A stretch of 64,000 nt of DNA from Rhizobium aethiopicum (GCF_900094625.1 NZ_FMAJ01000013.1:62001-126000), one strand, 5' to 3'. Numbered from the stretch's first letter, positions 15,018 through 23,755 are shown. Notes: generated by a model from the letters alone, not told the origin. A program made the numbers and translations.

Positions 15018-16538
15018 TCACCCCCCAACCGAAGCAAAGAACTCCTCCGGGCTCTCCACCTCCACGAGCCGCTTCCTCTCGATTAGCCAGAAGCGGTTTC
15101 CCACCGCCCGCACGAAACTGCGGTCGTGCGATACCAGCAGGCAGCTCGCCTCATGCGCCATCAGCTCGCTTTCGAGCGCTTCCTGTCCCTCGATGTCGAG
15201 GTGATTGGTGGGCTCGTCGAGCAGATAGAAGTTCGGTTCCGTCAACCGCAGCACCAACATGCCGAGCCGTGCCTTCTGGCCGCCGGAGAGCTGGCCGATC
15301 GGTTTTGTCTGCATGTCGATCGTCATGCCGGCGCCGGCCAGCAGGGCGCGCGCCCTGTGGTCGCCGACATCGAAACGGCGGATGATCGTGCCGATCGGTG
15401 TATCGCCGTCGGCAAGATCGGCGAGCGCCTGGTCGCCATAGCCGAGAACCAGCGACGGCGTCGCCTTGATCCCGCTTGGCGCCGTTTCCGGCCGTTCGAT
15501 CGCCTGTCTCAGCATCGAGACCAGCCGCGACTTGCCGGCGCCGTTGAGGCCGAGAAGCACGATGCGGTCCTCCTGGCAGATGAATTGCCGGCCGGTCCTG
15601 AAGAGCAGCGTTCCATCCGGCGTCGTCACCGCCGCATCCTCAAGTGTCACCAGCACCTTGGCGTGCGTGCCGCGGTTGGTAAGCCGGATCGCGCCGGCCG
15701 AGCGCTCCAGATGCGCCGGTTTTGCCGCATCCTCCAGCTTCTCCGCCCGCTGCTTCAGTTGTTTGGTTTTGACGACGAGCAGGTCGCTGCCGGAATTGAT
15801 GCCGATATTGTTGAGCTTGGCCGCCTGCTTGCGCAATTGCTCCGCCGTCCTCATGTCGCGCTCGTAGCGCCGCGCCTCGGCGGCGTCGGCCTCGTCGAGG
15901 GCGGCGCGCGCCCTGGAATAGGGGAGGGCAAAGACCGGCGATTGTTCCGGCCGCAGGAACAGCGTCCGGTTGGTCGTTGCATCGAGGAAGGCGCGGTCAT
16001 GGCTGGAGAGGATCACCGGCACGTCGCGGGCCAACGCATTCAGCCAGCTTTCCAGCTGCGCGATCTTTTCGAGATCGAGATGGTTGGTCGGCTCGTCGAG
16101 CAGAAGCACGTCCGGTTCGCTCACCCAGGCGCGGCCCAGCATGGCAAGCCGCTGCCAGCCGCCGCTCAACTGCTGTAGCGGCCGCCGGCGGATGGCCTCC
16201 GGCACCTCAAGCGATTCCAGCGCGACGTCGACGCGCCAGCTCTCGTTTTCGGCCAGATCGGCCGGCAAAGCCTGCAGGACCGCATCGTAAAACGTCGTGT
16301 CGAAAAGAGTGGCGGGCACATTCTGGGCGACATGGCCGAGGGTGAGCCCGCGCGCTCTGGTGATCTCGCCCTCGCTCGGCTCCAGCGCGCCGGTAATGCA
16401 GGCAAGAAGGGTGGATTTTCCGCGGCCGTTGGCGGCGACGAGGCCGATGCGGTCTCCGGAATTGACGACGAGACTGAGGTTGGAAAACAGCGGATTGCCC
16501 AGCGTCACGCCGAGATTGCGGATATTTATGAGGGTCAT
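15018..16538 (-). CDS. ABC-F family ATPase with an attenuator-like leader
   Basis: Soluble protein with two ABC ATPase domains and no membrane domain, 506 residues. The first Walker A is AANGRGKST and the first signature LSGGWQRL; the second pair is GLNGAGKSR and LSGGQKARL. Between them is the charged helical linker of ABC-F proteins, which act at the ribosome and in some subfamilies displace antibiotics. ATG 16538 begins MTLINIRNLGVTL, the normal family start; upstream in-frame residues look non-coding. Its leader holds a 23-codon ORF and alternative stems. It lies downstream of a second, different ABC-F gene. Confidence 0.9.
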   Translation of the reverse strand: MTLINIRNLGVTLGNPLFSNLSLVVNSGDRIGLVAANGRGKSTLLACITGALEPSEGEITRARGLTLGHVAQNVPATLFDTTFYDAVLQALPADLAENESWRVDVALESLEVPEAIRRRPLQQLSGGWQRLAMLGRAWVSEPDVLLLDEPTNHLDLEKIAQLESWLNALARDVPVILSSHDRAFLDATTNRTLFLRPEQSPVFALPYSRARAALDEADAAEARRYERDMRTAEQLRKQAAKLNNIGINSGSDLLVVKTKQLKQRAEKLEDAAKPAHLERSAGAIRLTNRGTHAKVLVTLEDAAVTTPDGTLLFRTGRQFICQEDRIVLLGLNGAGKSRLVSMLRQAIERPETAPSGIKATPSLVLGYGDQALADLADGDTPIGTIIRRFDVGDHRARALLAGAGMTIDMQTKPIGQLSGGQKARLGMLVLRLTEPNFYLLDEPTNHLDIEGQEALESELMAHEASCLLVSHDRSFVRAVGNRFWLIERKRLVEVESPEEFFASVGG

Positions 16539-16772
16539 GTTCGTTCTCTGGTCTGACGGGGAGCGACGCAATCGGTGGCATCAGCCATCACGGATTGCGT
16601 CTTGCGGGCCCGGAAATAAGAGGATGCGCGCAGTCAGCGGACGGCGGCGCATCGGCCACGAAGGGCAGACCAGGAAGAGATGTCGTGAAACGGTCTCTGG
16701 TCAGCCCTGCAAACGCATTTGCAGGGCGTCGACGGGACCACGCTGGCGATTAAACCGGTAATAATATTGCAT
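16538..16772 (-). promoter_or_regulatory. Candidate translational attenuator of the ABC-F gene
   Basis: In RNA order: a leader ORF (16772-16701) whose last codons lie in a 10-bp stem with TGCG loop (16704-16727); the sequence GACCAG at the leader stop (16697-16702); its complement CTGGTCTG (16666-16673); and CAGACCAG (16548-16555), right before the ABC-F ribosome site and start. The middle segment can pair with either flank but not both. A further 9-bp stem (16565-16573/16593-16601) stands between. This is the geometry of erm-type leaders; the function is inferred. Confidence 0.55.
16701..16772 (-). CDS. Leader peptide ORF upstream of ABC-F, 23 codons
   Basis: Starts at ATG 16772 behind AAAGGAGGATCACGCC, one of the strongest ribosome sites in the window. 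The peptide begins MQYYYRFNRQRGPV and ends ALQMRLQG; three tyrosines in a row followed by basic residues could pause ribosomes. The last eight codons form a perfect hairpin. There is no sign that the peptide has a job of its own. Confidence 0.6.
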   Translation of the reverse strand: MQYYYRFNRQRGPVDALQMRLQG

Positions 16773-16807
16773 GGCGTGATCCTCCTTTCTCGAAAGGGTT
16801 GCAGCAT

Positions 16808-16836
16808 GGAATACCACTGGCGGCAAAATGAGGCAA
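16808..16836 (-). promoter_or_regulatory. Candidate promoter for the leader and ABC-F gene
   Basis: Read on the - strand: TTGCCT, 17 bases, TATTCC. Transcription would start about 28 bases before the leader ATG. Pattern match only. Confidence 0.4.
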
Positions 16837-16956
16837 GGGAGGCGCATGCGCCGGGGATAACGAGCCCTGCCGAGGGAGGTTGGAGGATGCCGCGCTCTCA
16901 TAGGCGGTGGGGAATGCAGGGTGCCGCTGGCGGAGGGCACCGCTGCTCCCCTGAAA

Positions 16957-18555
16957 TCACCCGGCCGGATCGCCGCCGCCCGGCAATTCCAGCCGCCGTG
17001 TTATGCCGATGTTTTGGAGAAACGTCTCGTCGTGGCTGACGACGATCAGCGCTCCGTCAAAGGCGCTGAGACCCGCCTCGACCGCTGATATCGAGTCGAT
17101 GTCGAGATGGTTGGTCGGTTCGTCCAAGATCAGCAGTGGCGGCGGTGCGGCGCCGAGTGTGCAGGCAAGGCCGGCGCGCAGCAATTGGCCGCCGCTGAGG
17201 GTCGAAACCGTCTGCAATGCCGCATCGGCCCTGAACATGAAGCGGGCAAGCGCGGCCCGACAGGTGTTTTCATCGGCTTGCGGATTGATCCGGCGGAAAT
17301 TGTCGCGGATCGAGGCGGACGGATCGAGAAGGCTCACCTTCTGATCAAGCATGGCGCAACCGGTCATCACGGCAACTGTGCCGGTCGAGGCCTTGAGCTC
17401 GCCGGTGATGAGCGCGAGCAGCGTCGTCTTGCCCGAGCCGTTCGGCCCGGTAATGGCGATGCGTTCCGGTCCCGTCATGTCGAAGGAGAGATCTGAGATG
17501 ACGGGTTCATCAGGCTGGTAACCTGCCGTCACGCCGTCGATCTTCAGCACGATCTTGCTGGCCGGCAGCCCTGTCGGCGGCAAATTCACCGACAATGGCT
17601 GGAGGATCTCGATCTTCTCGCGCGCTGCCTTTGCCTCTTCGAGTGCCTGGGCGCGACGTCGTTCGGCAAGACGCGCATTGTCGCCGCCGGTGGTTTCGCT
17701 CCGCTCCTTCATGCCGCCGAGCATGATGCGCGGGATGCCGCCCTTGGCGGCCATCTTCCGCCCGGCGCTGTCCCTGTGTGCCTGACGCTCGACGTTTGCC
17801 TGCGCCTTCCCGGCAACTTCCGCCACGCGCCTTTCGGCATCGGCAAGATCATGCCGGGCGGCGGCAAGCTCAAGCGCCTTGCGCTCGCGGTAGTGGCTCC
17901 AGTTGCCGCCATAGCGCGTCGCGCCGAGCGAGGTCAGCTCGACGATCTGATCGACGCTTTCGAGCAGTTCCCGGTCATGGCTGACGATGACCGCGCCGGC
18001 CCGCCAGCCTGAAATCAGCGTGATCACGGCTTTGCGGCCTTCGCGGTCGAGATTGTTCGTGGGCTCGTCGAGCAGCAGGAAATCCGGCTCGCTGAAGATG
18101 AGCGCGGCAAGCGCAGCACGTGTGCGCTGCCCGCCGGAGAGCGCGGCAAGCGGCGTCCGCGGCTCCGCGTCCAGCCCCGTCCTGCTGAGCGCGGCTGCGA
18201 GGCGCGTCTCCACCGTCCAGTCTGCCGAGGTAAGCTCGTCGGCCGTTGCCTCGCCGGCTTCGGCACGCCGAAGAAGCTTGAGCGCCGCGGTCGCACCGAA
18301 GAGATCAGCGATGGTTTCATCGGCTGCGACCTGGACGCTTTGACGCAGCACCCCGAGGCTGCCGCTGATCGATATCGACCCGGAATGCGGCCTGGCATCG
18401 CCGGAGACGAGCTTCAGCAGCGTCGTCTTGCCGACGCCGTTGCGTCCGACAAGAGCGCTGCGGTCCCTGCCGAAACTCAGATCGAGACTGGAAAAAAGCG
18501 GCCGCCCGTCAGGCGTGGCCCAGGAAATTTGCGAGAGAGTGATGGATGCAGGCAT
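16957..18555 (-). CDS. ABC-F family ATPase (second type)
   Basis: A duplicated ABC ATPase of 532 residues without membrane parts. Walker A motifs are GRNGVGKTT and GPNGSGKTT, signatures LSGGQRTRA and LSGGQLLRA, and Walker B motifs LLLDEPTNNLD and LILDEPTNHLD. The linker includes a long basic helix (RQAHRDSAGRKMAAKGG). It is no close paralogue of the ABC-F downstream, so the pair is not a recent duplication. ATG 18555 is the family-like start (MPASITLSQISW). Function at the ribosome is inferred from the family; no substrate drug can be named. Confidence 0.9.
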   Translation of the reverse strand: MPASITLSQISWATPDGRPLFSSLDLSFGRDRSALVGRNGVGKTTLLKLVSGDARPHSGSISISGSLGVLRQSVQVAADETIADLFGATAALKLLRRAEAGEATADELTSADWTVETRLAAALSRTGLDAEPRTPLAALSGGQRTRAALAALIFSEPDFLLLDEPTNNLDREGRKAVITLISGWRAGAVIVSHDRELLESVDQIVELTSLGATRYGGNWSHYRERKALELAAARHDLADAERRVAEVAGKAQANVERQAHRDSAGRKMAAKGGIPRIMLGGMKERSETTGGDNARLAERRRAQALEEAKAAREKIEILQPLSVNLPPTGLPASKIVLKIDGVTAGYQPDEPVISDLSFDMTGPERIAITGPNGSGKTTLLALITGELKASTGTVAVMTGCAMLDQKVSLLDPSASIRDNFRRINPQADENTCRAALARFMFRADAALQTVSTLSGGQLLRAGLACTLGAAPPPLLILDEPTNHLDIDSISAVEAGLSAFDGALIVVSHDETFLQNIGITRRLELPGGGDPAG

Positions 18556-18650
18556 GGATATGGATTTCCCCGTTGGCAAGGCGAATTGGCATTGCGATCG
18601 GGTTGAAATCCATTGCGGCACACATCCTGTTGAAATGGTTGTTAGTGGGC

Positions 18651-18679
18651 AATTTAGGGAAGAAAGGCCGAAGGTTCAA
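18651..18679 (-). promoter_or_regulatory. Candidate promoter upstream of the second ABC-F gene
   Basis: On the - strand TTGAAC, 17 bases, TAAATT, about 95 bases before the ABC-F start. Pattern match only. Confidence 0.4.
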
Positions 18680-18725
18680 GGCAAAGTGGCGATTCTGCAT
18701 TCTTTCAAGCAAACCGGTGCCGATG

Positions 18726-18897
18726 CCCCTCACCCTAACCCTCTCCCCGTTCTGACGGGGAGAGGGGACGTGCCGTGCGTGAGGCTGGTGGGGAATGGAA
18801 AGGTCGCGGTATCGTCCCTTCGTCCCGTTTAGGGGCTCCGAAGGACCGGTCGAGACCCGTGGCTCGCCCTCGGTCGGCGTCGGCGGGTGGATGAGGG
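18726..18897. repeat. RIME-like repeat, copy 3 (long form, forward)
   Basis: Opens CCCCTCACCCTAACCCTC and ends GTGGATGAGGGC. It matches copy 2 in inverse orientation over about 172 bp, including the extra segment CGGTCGAGACC. It lies between the second ABC-F gene and the HerA-like gene. Confidence 0.85.
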
Positions 18898-18921
18898 CTC
18901 AGGCGCTGGCGCCCAAAACGC

Positions 18922-20487
18922 CTACCGCTTCAAGCTCCCCAATATCCCACGCACCAGCGCCCGGCCGACCTGGGTGGCGACCGTTCGGGCGACGCTCTTC
19001 ATCGCCGCTTCCATCACCGTTTCGCGCTGGTAGCCGGAAGACCTGCCGCGTGATTGACCGCGGCCCTGGCGGTTGTCGTCATCGCCGCCGAAGCCAGGCA
19101 GGTTCCAGCCGGAGGTCGTGCCCGGCTGCTCTGCCGCTTCTTCCTGCGCGCGCTTGGCGGCCTCGGCCTCCGCTGCCTTTTTGGCGCGGGCCGTCAGCAT
19201 TTCGAAAGCGGATTCGCGGTCGACGTCCTCGTCATAGACGCCGAGAACGGGGCTCTTGTCCATCACCTGCTGGCGTTCGCCATCGGTAAGCGGGCCAACG
19301 CGGCCGGACGGCGGGCGGATCAGCGTGCGCTCGACGATCGACGGCGCGCCCTTGGCCTCCAGCGTCGAGACCAGCGCCTCGCCGGTGCCGAGTGTGGTAA
19401 TGACGGTGGCGCAATCGAAGGCCGGATTCGGGCGGAAGGTGTCGGCTGCCGTCTTCACCGCTTTCTGCTCACGCGGCGAATAGGCGCGCAGCGCATGCTG
19501 GACGCGGTTGCCGAGCTGTGCGAGCACTGTTTCCGGCACGTCGAGCGGGTTCTGTGTGACGAAATAGACGCCGACGCCCTTGGAGCGGATTAGTCGCACC
19601 ACCTGCTCGACGCGTTCGATCAGCACCTTCGGCGCGTCGTTGAAGAGCAGATGCGCCTCGTCGAAGAAGAAGACCAGCTTCGGCTTTTCCGGATCGCCGA
19701 CCTCCGGCAATTCCTCGAACAGCTCTGACAGCAGCCAGAGCAGAAAGGTCGCGTAAAGGCGCGGGTTCATCATCAGCTTATCGGCGGCAAGCACCGAGAT
19801 CTGGCCGTAGCCATTGTTGCTGGTGCGCATGATATCGGAGATCTTCAGCGCCGGCTCACCGAAGAAATGCTCGGCGCCCTGCTGTTCGAGAACGAGCAGC
19901 GCCCGCTGGATCGAGCCGACCGAGGCCTTGGAGATCAGGCCGTACTGGCTGGAAAGCTCGGAGGCGTTCTCGCCCATATAGTTCAGCAGCGAGGTGAAAT
20001 CCTTGAGGTCGAGTAGCGGCAGCCCGGCCTCATCGGCGATCTTGAAGGCGATGTTGATGACGCCTTCCTGCGGCTCGGAAGCATCCATCAGCCGGGCGAG
20101 CAGCAGCGGCCCCATCTCGGCGACGGTGGTGCGCACCCGGTGGCCCTTCTCACCGAACAGATCCCAGAAAATCACCGGGAACTGGTCGAATTCATAATCG
20201 GCAAAACCGATTTGCTCCGCGCGCTTGGTGAGGAAATCCTTCGGCTCTCCCCTGGCGCCGATGCCGGAAAGATCGCCCTTGATATCGGCCGCAAAGACCG
20301 GGACGCCGGCCCGGGAAAAGCCTTCCGCCAGCACCTGCAGCGTCACCGTCTTGCCGGTGCCGGTGGCGCCGGTGACGAGACCGTGGCGGTTGCCGAATTT
20401 CAGGTCGAGATATTCCGGCTTATTGATGCTGTCGTCGGGATTGCGGCTCGCGCCGATGAAAATCCTGCCGTCCTCGATCATCCCCAA
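18922..20487 (-). CDS. HerA-like ATPase (DUF853, YjgR type)
   Basis: A 521-residue P-loop ATPase of the HerA/FtsK superfamily. Walker A is GATGTGKT (residues 40-47), Walker B is KLVFFFDEAHLLF, and the arginine-finger region follows near GVGVYFVTQNPLD. The C-terminal 90 residues are alanine/glutamate-rich and then glycine/arginine-rich, ending in a helix (SVARTVATQVGRALVRGILG). Homologues are annotated as putative ATPases; HerA itself moves DNA with a nuclease, but no nuclease gene adjoins here. The start ATG has AAGGGAGC nearby. The real activity is unknown. Confidence 0.88.
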   Translation of the reverse strand: MGMIEDGRIFIGASRNPDDSINKPEYLDLKFGNRHGLVTGATGTGKTVTLQVLAEGFSRAGVPVFAADIKGDLSGIGARGEPKDFLTKRAEQIGFADYEFDQFPVIFWDLFGEKGHRVRTTVAEMGPLLLARLMDASEPQEGVINIAFKIADEAGLPLLDLKDFTSLLNYMGENASELSSQYGLISKASVGSIQRALLVLEQQGAEHFFGEPALKISDIMRTSNNGYGQISVLAADKLMMNPRLYATFLLWLLSELFEELPEVGDPEKPKLVFFFDEAHLLFNDAPKVLIERVEQVVRLIRSKGVGVYFVTQNPLDVPETVLAQLGNRVQHALRAYSPREQKAVKTAADTFRPNPAFDCATVITTLGTGEALVSTLEAKGAPSIVERTLIRPPSGRVGPLTDGERQQVMDKSPVLGVYDEDVDRESAFEMLTARAKKAAEAEAAKRAQEEAAEQPGTTSGWNLPGFGGDDDNRQGRGQSRGRSSGYQRETVMEAAMKSVARTVATQVGRALVRGILGSLKR

Positions 20488-20648
20488 ATGCTCCCTTCGG
20501 CTCTGCCGTCATTCGTTGAGAAAGTCCGGCTTCCGCCGCCTTCATCGAACCATCGTTTCCCTGTTATAAGCAGGCAGGCAGATGCGGACAACTGTTTGCA
20601 TGGGCAACGAAACCGCTGGCTTGAGTTGCCCTCGAATCTCGATTAACG

Positions 20649-20664
20649 TTGACGTTAACGTCAA
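20649..20664. promoter_or_regulatory. Perfect 16-bp palindrome before the glycine-rich gene
   Basis: TTGACGTTAACGTCAA is exactly self-complementary and lies 18 bases before the ATG at 20683, with AGGAGG in between. A second partial copy (GATTAACG) abuts it on the left. It could be a repressor site at the promoter or transcript start. Confidence 0.6.
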
Positions 20665-20682
20665 AAAAACAGGAGGCTGACG

Positions 20683-21078
20683 ATGAATGAAATTGTGACA
20701 CAGATTGCCGATCGCGTGGGTATTGCCCCGGAGCAGGCGGAGAAGGCGCTCGGCATGATGCTCGGCTTCCTGCAGCGCGAGGCCGCTGACGGCCCGGTCG
20801 CGCGGATGATCGAAGCAATTCCCGGCGGCGCCGATCTCGTCGCCCAGTTCAATGGCGCCGGTGCGGGCGGCGGCGGCGGCCTGCTTGGCGGGCTGATGAG
20901 CTCGCTCGGCGGCGGCGGCATCATGGGGCTCGGCCAGCAGCTGATGGGCGAGGGTCTCGGCATGGGCGAGATCACCTCGCTTGCCAAGGAAACCATTGCC
21001 ATTGCCAAGCAGTATGCCGGCGAAGAGGTCGTCGACGAGGTAGTCGCTTCCGTCCCCGGTCTCAGCCAGTTCGTCTGA
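20683..21078 (+). CDS. Small glycine-rich protein, DUF2267-like
   Basis: A 131-residue protein. The N-terminal ~45 residues (IADRVGIAPEQAEKALGMML, then REAADGPVARMIEAIPG) resemble the helical DUF2267/DUF2780 type. A glycine-rich stretch (AGAGGGGGLLGGLMSSLGG) follows, and the C-terminus is again helical. No signal peptide. ATG 20683 follows AGGAGG. A strong terminator follows, so it is a single-gene transcript. Similar proteins are reported near stress genes, but I cannot assign a role. Confidence 0.7.
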   Translation: MNEIVTQIADRVGIAPEQAEKALGMMLGFLQREAADGPVARMIEAIPGGADLVAQFNGAGAGGGGGLLGGLMSSLGGGGIMGLGQQLMGEGLGMGEITSLAKETIAIAKQYAGEEVVDEVVASVPGLSQFV

Positions 21079-21096
21079 GCGACGGCGGAACAGCAG

Positions 21097-21128
21097 AGCC
21101 TCGCGGTATTCGCTGCGAGGCTTTTTTT
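21097..21128 (+). terminator. Rho-independent terminator
   Basis: Perfect 8-bp stem AGCCTCGC/GCGAGGCT with a 10-base loop and seven T at the end. It ends the glycine-rich gene transcript. Confidence 0.92.
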
Positions 21129-21158
21129 CTGTTTGTCCGTGTCCCGAAGGAGAGCAGC

Positions 21159-21614
21159 ATGACCATCTGGCGCCCGCCGCAGCAGATCAGGGTGAAGGTG
21201 ATCGGCCTTGCCTGGCAGCAAGACCGGTTGCTTGCCGCGGAAGTCGAGGATGACAGCGGCCGCATCAAGGGCGTTCGCCCGCTTGGCGGCTCGATCGAAT
21301 TCGGCGAAACGCGGGAACAGGCCTTGCACCGCGAAATCCGTGAGGAGATCGAGACGGAAATCCGCATCGTCGGCCCCTGGTATCTTCTCGAAAACATCTT
21401 CGAACACCATGGCGCAATCGGCCACGAATTCATCTTCGCCGCCGATATCGAGCTGGCAGACAAAAGCCTCTACGAGCGTGACGCGATCCGCTATTCCGAG
21501 CTCGACGAGACGGCGGCGACGGCGCGCTGGTTCGGCCGCGACATGCTGCGTGGTGCCGGCCTCGATCTCTATCCGACAGGCCTCGAGAGGGTGCTGTCGC
21601 GCTGGGGCGATTAA
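21159..21614 (+). CDS. Nudix hydrolase
   Basis: Hydrolyses nucleoside diphosphates linked to another moiety; substrate unknown. The Nudix box is intact: it starts GGSIEFGETREQALHREI and ends REEIE, matching Gx5Ex7REUxEE. Length 151 is typical. ATG 21159 follows AAGGAGAGCAGC. It lies 31 bases after a strong terminator and so needs its own promoter. An HEFIFAADIELADK segment fits the standard alpha/beta/alpha fold. Confidence 0.92.
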   Translation: MTIWRPPQQIRVKVIGLAWQQDRLLAAEVEDDSGRIKGVRPLGGSIEFGETREQALHREIREEIETEIRIVGPWYLLENIFEHHGAIGHEFIFAADIELADKSLYERDAIRYSELDETAATARWFGRDMLRGAGLDLYPTGLERVLSRWGD

Positions 21615-21733
21615 GTCCCAGGGACGTTTTAATCTGCTCGCCAAACTTTGATCGTCGCCGCCTGCCGGATAGGGAACAAGGGGCGCAGAATGGCTGTTTC
21701 TGTCGCATCGCTGACACCAGAAGGAACAGCATC

Positions 21734-22051
21734 ATGCGCAGGTTCATTGCAGCAACGTCGATCGCTCTCCTCAGCCTCTCCGCCCCGGTTCTTGCCCAGT
21801 CGAACATGGGCATGGATGCCAGCGGCCGGATCGACGGCACCCCGCCGCTCGGCACCGCGCCGGGCGCCGAGACGCAAAACGGGCTGATCATTCCGCTGGA
21901 TTCGATCGAAACCGGCAGCATCGACAACGGCGCCCCGACCGGCCGCGTCGATTGGGCGCGCTGTCCGCCGCGCAAGGCCCGCGGCGCGCTCGCCACGCAG
22001 GGCGGCAATAGCGGTGCCTCAGTCAGCCCCGCATGCCGCGAGGGCCAATGA
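21734..22051 (+). CDS. Small secreted hypothetical protein
   Basis: A 105-residue protein with a clear Sec signal (MRRFIAATSIALLSLSAPVLA, then QSN). The mature part is about 80 residues, low in complexity and rich in Gly/Ser/Thr/Pro, with two cysteines (ARCPP and SPACRE) that could form a disulfide. I do not recognise the family. The start follows GAAGGAACAGC. It converges on zwf with only 12 bases between stop codons. Confidence 0.7.
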   Translation: MRRFIAATSIALLSLSAPVLAQSNMGMDASGRIDGTPPLGTAPGAETQNGLIIPLDSIETGSIDNGAPTGRVDWARCPPRKARGALATQGGNSGASVSPACREGQ

Positions 22052-22088
22052 TACTGGCAGGCTCTATTGGCCGTTCTTGCCCTCGCGG
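22036..22088. terminator. Large hairpin across the stops of two convergent genes
   Basis: CCGCGAGGG (22036-22044) pairs with CCCTCGCGG (22080-22088); alternatively GGCCAAT (22043-22049) pairs with ATTGGCC (22066-22072). Both stop codons fall inside. No T-run, so it could act in either direction only with help. Confidence 0.45.
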
Positions 22089-23581
22089 TGCAGGATGACG
22101 CCGAGTTCATGCCATTTGCGCCCGTCGCGCTCGATAAGCTCGTCGGCGCAGGCCGGTCCCATTGTGCCCGGCGCATAGGCATCGGGCGTGCTCGCATCCC
22201 CAGCCCAGATGTCGAGGAAAGGCTGCACCGCCGCCCAGCCGGCCTCGATGCCGTCGGCGCGCTGGAACAGCGTCTGGTCGCCGATGAAGAGATCGTAGAG
22301 CAGCGACTCGTAGCCGGTGGTCTTGCCGATGTCGAATTTGTCGGCATAGCGGAAGTCCAGCGAAACGGGTGTCGTATCGACCGAAAGCCCCGGCGACTTG
22401 ATCGAGATTTCCATGCTCATGCCCTCGTCCGGCTGCACCTGGATCACCAGCCGGTTCGGCGGCAGGCGTCGGTTGACCTCGGTCTCGCGAAACTGGGCGA
22501 AGGGTACCGGCTGAAAGGTGATGACGATCTCGGTGTCGCGCGCCGTCAGCGCCTTGCCGGTTCTGAGGTAAAAGGGCACGCCGGCCCAGCGCCAGGTATC
22601 GGCATAGAGCTTCAGCGCCACATAGGTCTCGGTCCGGCTGTCGGGCGAGACGTCCTTGCTGTCGCGGTAGGCGGGAAGATCGACGCCGTTGAGCGGACCG
22701 GCCGTATAGGCGCCGCGCACACCATGCGTCTTCGCCTCCTCGGGCGTATAGATGCGCAGCGCCTTCAGCACCTTGCTCTTCTCGTTGCGGATCGCTTCGG
22801 CATCGAAGCTGTTCGGCGGTTCCATGGCGATCATCGCCAGGAGCTGGAAGAGATGGTTCGGCACCATGTCGCGCAGCGCGCCTGTGGCGTCGTAGAACTT
22901 GCCGCGGCTGCCGACATCGACGACCTCGGCGGCGGTGATCTGCACGTGGTCGATATAGCGGCTGTTCCACAGGGATTCGATGATCATATTGGCGAAACGC
23001 GCCGTCATCAGGTTCTGCACCGTCTCCTTGCCGAGGAAATGGTCGAGCCTGTAGACTTGGCTTTCCCCGATCTGGGCGAGGATTTGCGCATTGAGCGCCC
23101 GCGCCGATGCAAGATCGGTGCCGAACGGTTTCTCGATGGCGACGCGGCGGAAGGTGCCGTCCTTTTCATCGGTCAGCCCATGGGCGGCAAGCTTTTCGAC
23201 GATCGTGCCGAATAAGGACGGCGGCACCGCGAGGTAGAAGGCGGCATTGGCGTTCGGCCCCAGCCGCTTGCCGACCTCGACGAAAATATCGTCCTTGGTG
23301 AAATCTCCCGGCATATAGGAAATGCGCCGGCGCAGGCTCTCCCAGGCCTCGTCCTTGACCGTCTGTTCCTCGCCGTTCAGATGATTGAGAAATGCATCGA
23401 GCCGCCCGCGCAGGAATTCGTCGTCGCCTGCTTCGATGCCGATCCCGAGAATGCTGAGATCTTCGCCGACGAGGCGCTGTCGCGTCAGGTTGATTATCGC
23501 CGGCACCAGGAGCCGACGCGTCAGATCGCCGGTGGCGCCGAAGATGACAAGTGTGACCGGCGGGGTAGGGGCAGCGTGCAT
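22064..23581 (-). CDS. zwf: Glucose-6-phosphate 1-dehydrogenase
   Basis: Oxidises glucose 6-phosphate to 6-phosphogluconolactone with NADP(+). The nucleotide motif is FGATGDLTRR near the N-terminus and the substrate motif is RLDHFLGKE; a lysine-containing EKPFG precedes it. Length 505 is normal. I prefer ATG 23581 because GGAG sits at correct distance; ATG 23590 would have no gap to it. The usual partners pgl and edd are absent, so this may be a paralogue of the Entner-Doudoroff operon copy. It is followed by the convergent small secreted protein gene. Confidence 0.92.
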   Translation of the reverse strand: MHAAPTPPVTLVIFGATGDLTRRLLVPAIINLTRQRLVGEDLSILGIGIEAGDDEFLRGRLDAFLNHLNGEEQTVKDEAWESLRRRISYMPGDFTKDDIFVEVGKRLGPNANAAFYLAVPPSLFGTIVEKLAAHGLTDEKDGTFRRVAIEKPFGTDLASARALNAQILAQIGESQVYRLDHFLGKETVQNLMTARFANMIIESLWNSRYIDHVQITAAEVVDVGSRGKFYDATGALRDMVPNHLFQLLAMIAMEPPNSFDAEAIRNEKSKVLKALRIYTPEEAKTHGVRGAYTAGPLNGVDLPAYRDSKDVSPDSRTETYVALKLYADTWRWAGVPFYLRTGKALTARDTEIVITFQPVPFAQFRETEVNRRLPPNRLVIQVQPDEGMSMEISIKSPGLSVDTTPVSLDFRYADKFDIGKTTGYESLLYDLFIGDQTLFQRADGIEAGWAAVQPFLDIWAGDASTPDAYAPGTMGPACADELIERDGRKWHELGVILHREGKNGQ

Positions 23582-23755
23582 GTGTCTCATCTCCGAGATT
23601 GTGCGGCCGACTATAATGCCTGCCGGTTTCGCCGCAACATAGGCGGCGAGGGGTAACAGGCATTTGACGGCGGCGCGGATGCCGCGGCTAGGTAGGTTTC
23701 CAAGGAGTGCGGCGATGTCCCGGTTGGCGCTCAGCCTAGCTCCCCTCGACCATAC

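Noticed and set aside
18509..18619. Possible leader peptide (MDFNPIAMPIRL...) upstream of the second ABC-F gene
   Set aside because: The frame runs past the ABC-F start, has a weak ribosome site and no alternative stems. The similar sequence near 58900 lacks the ATG, which argues against coding.
22067..23215. Long + strand frame across zwf
   Set aside because: Antisense shadow; zwf motifs are intact on the other strand.
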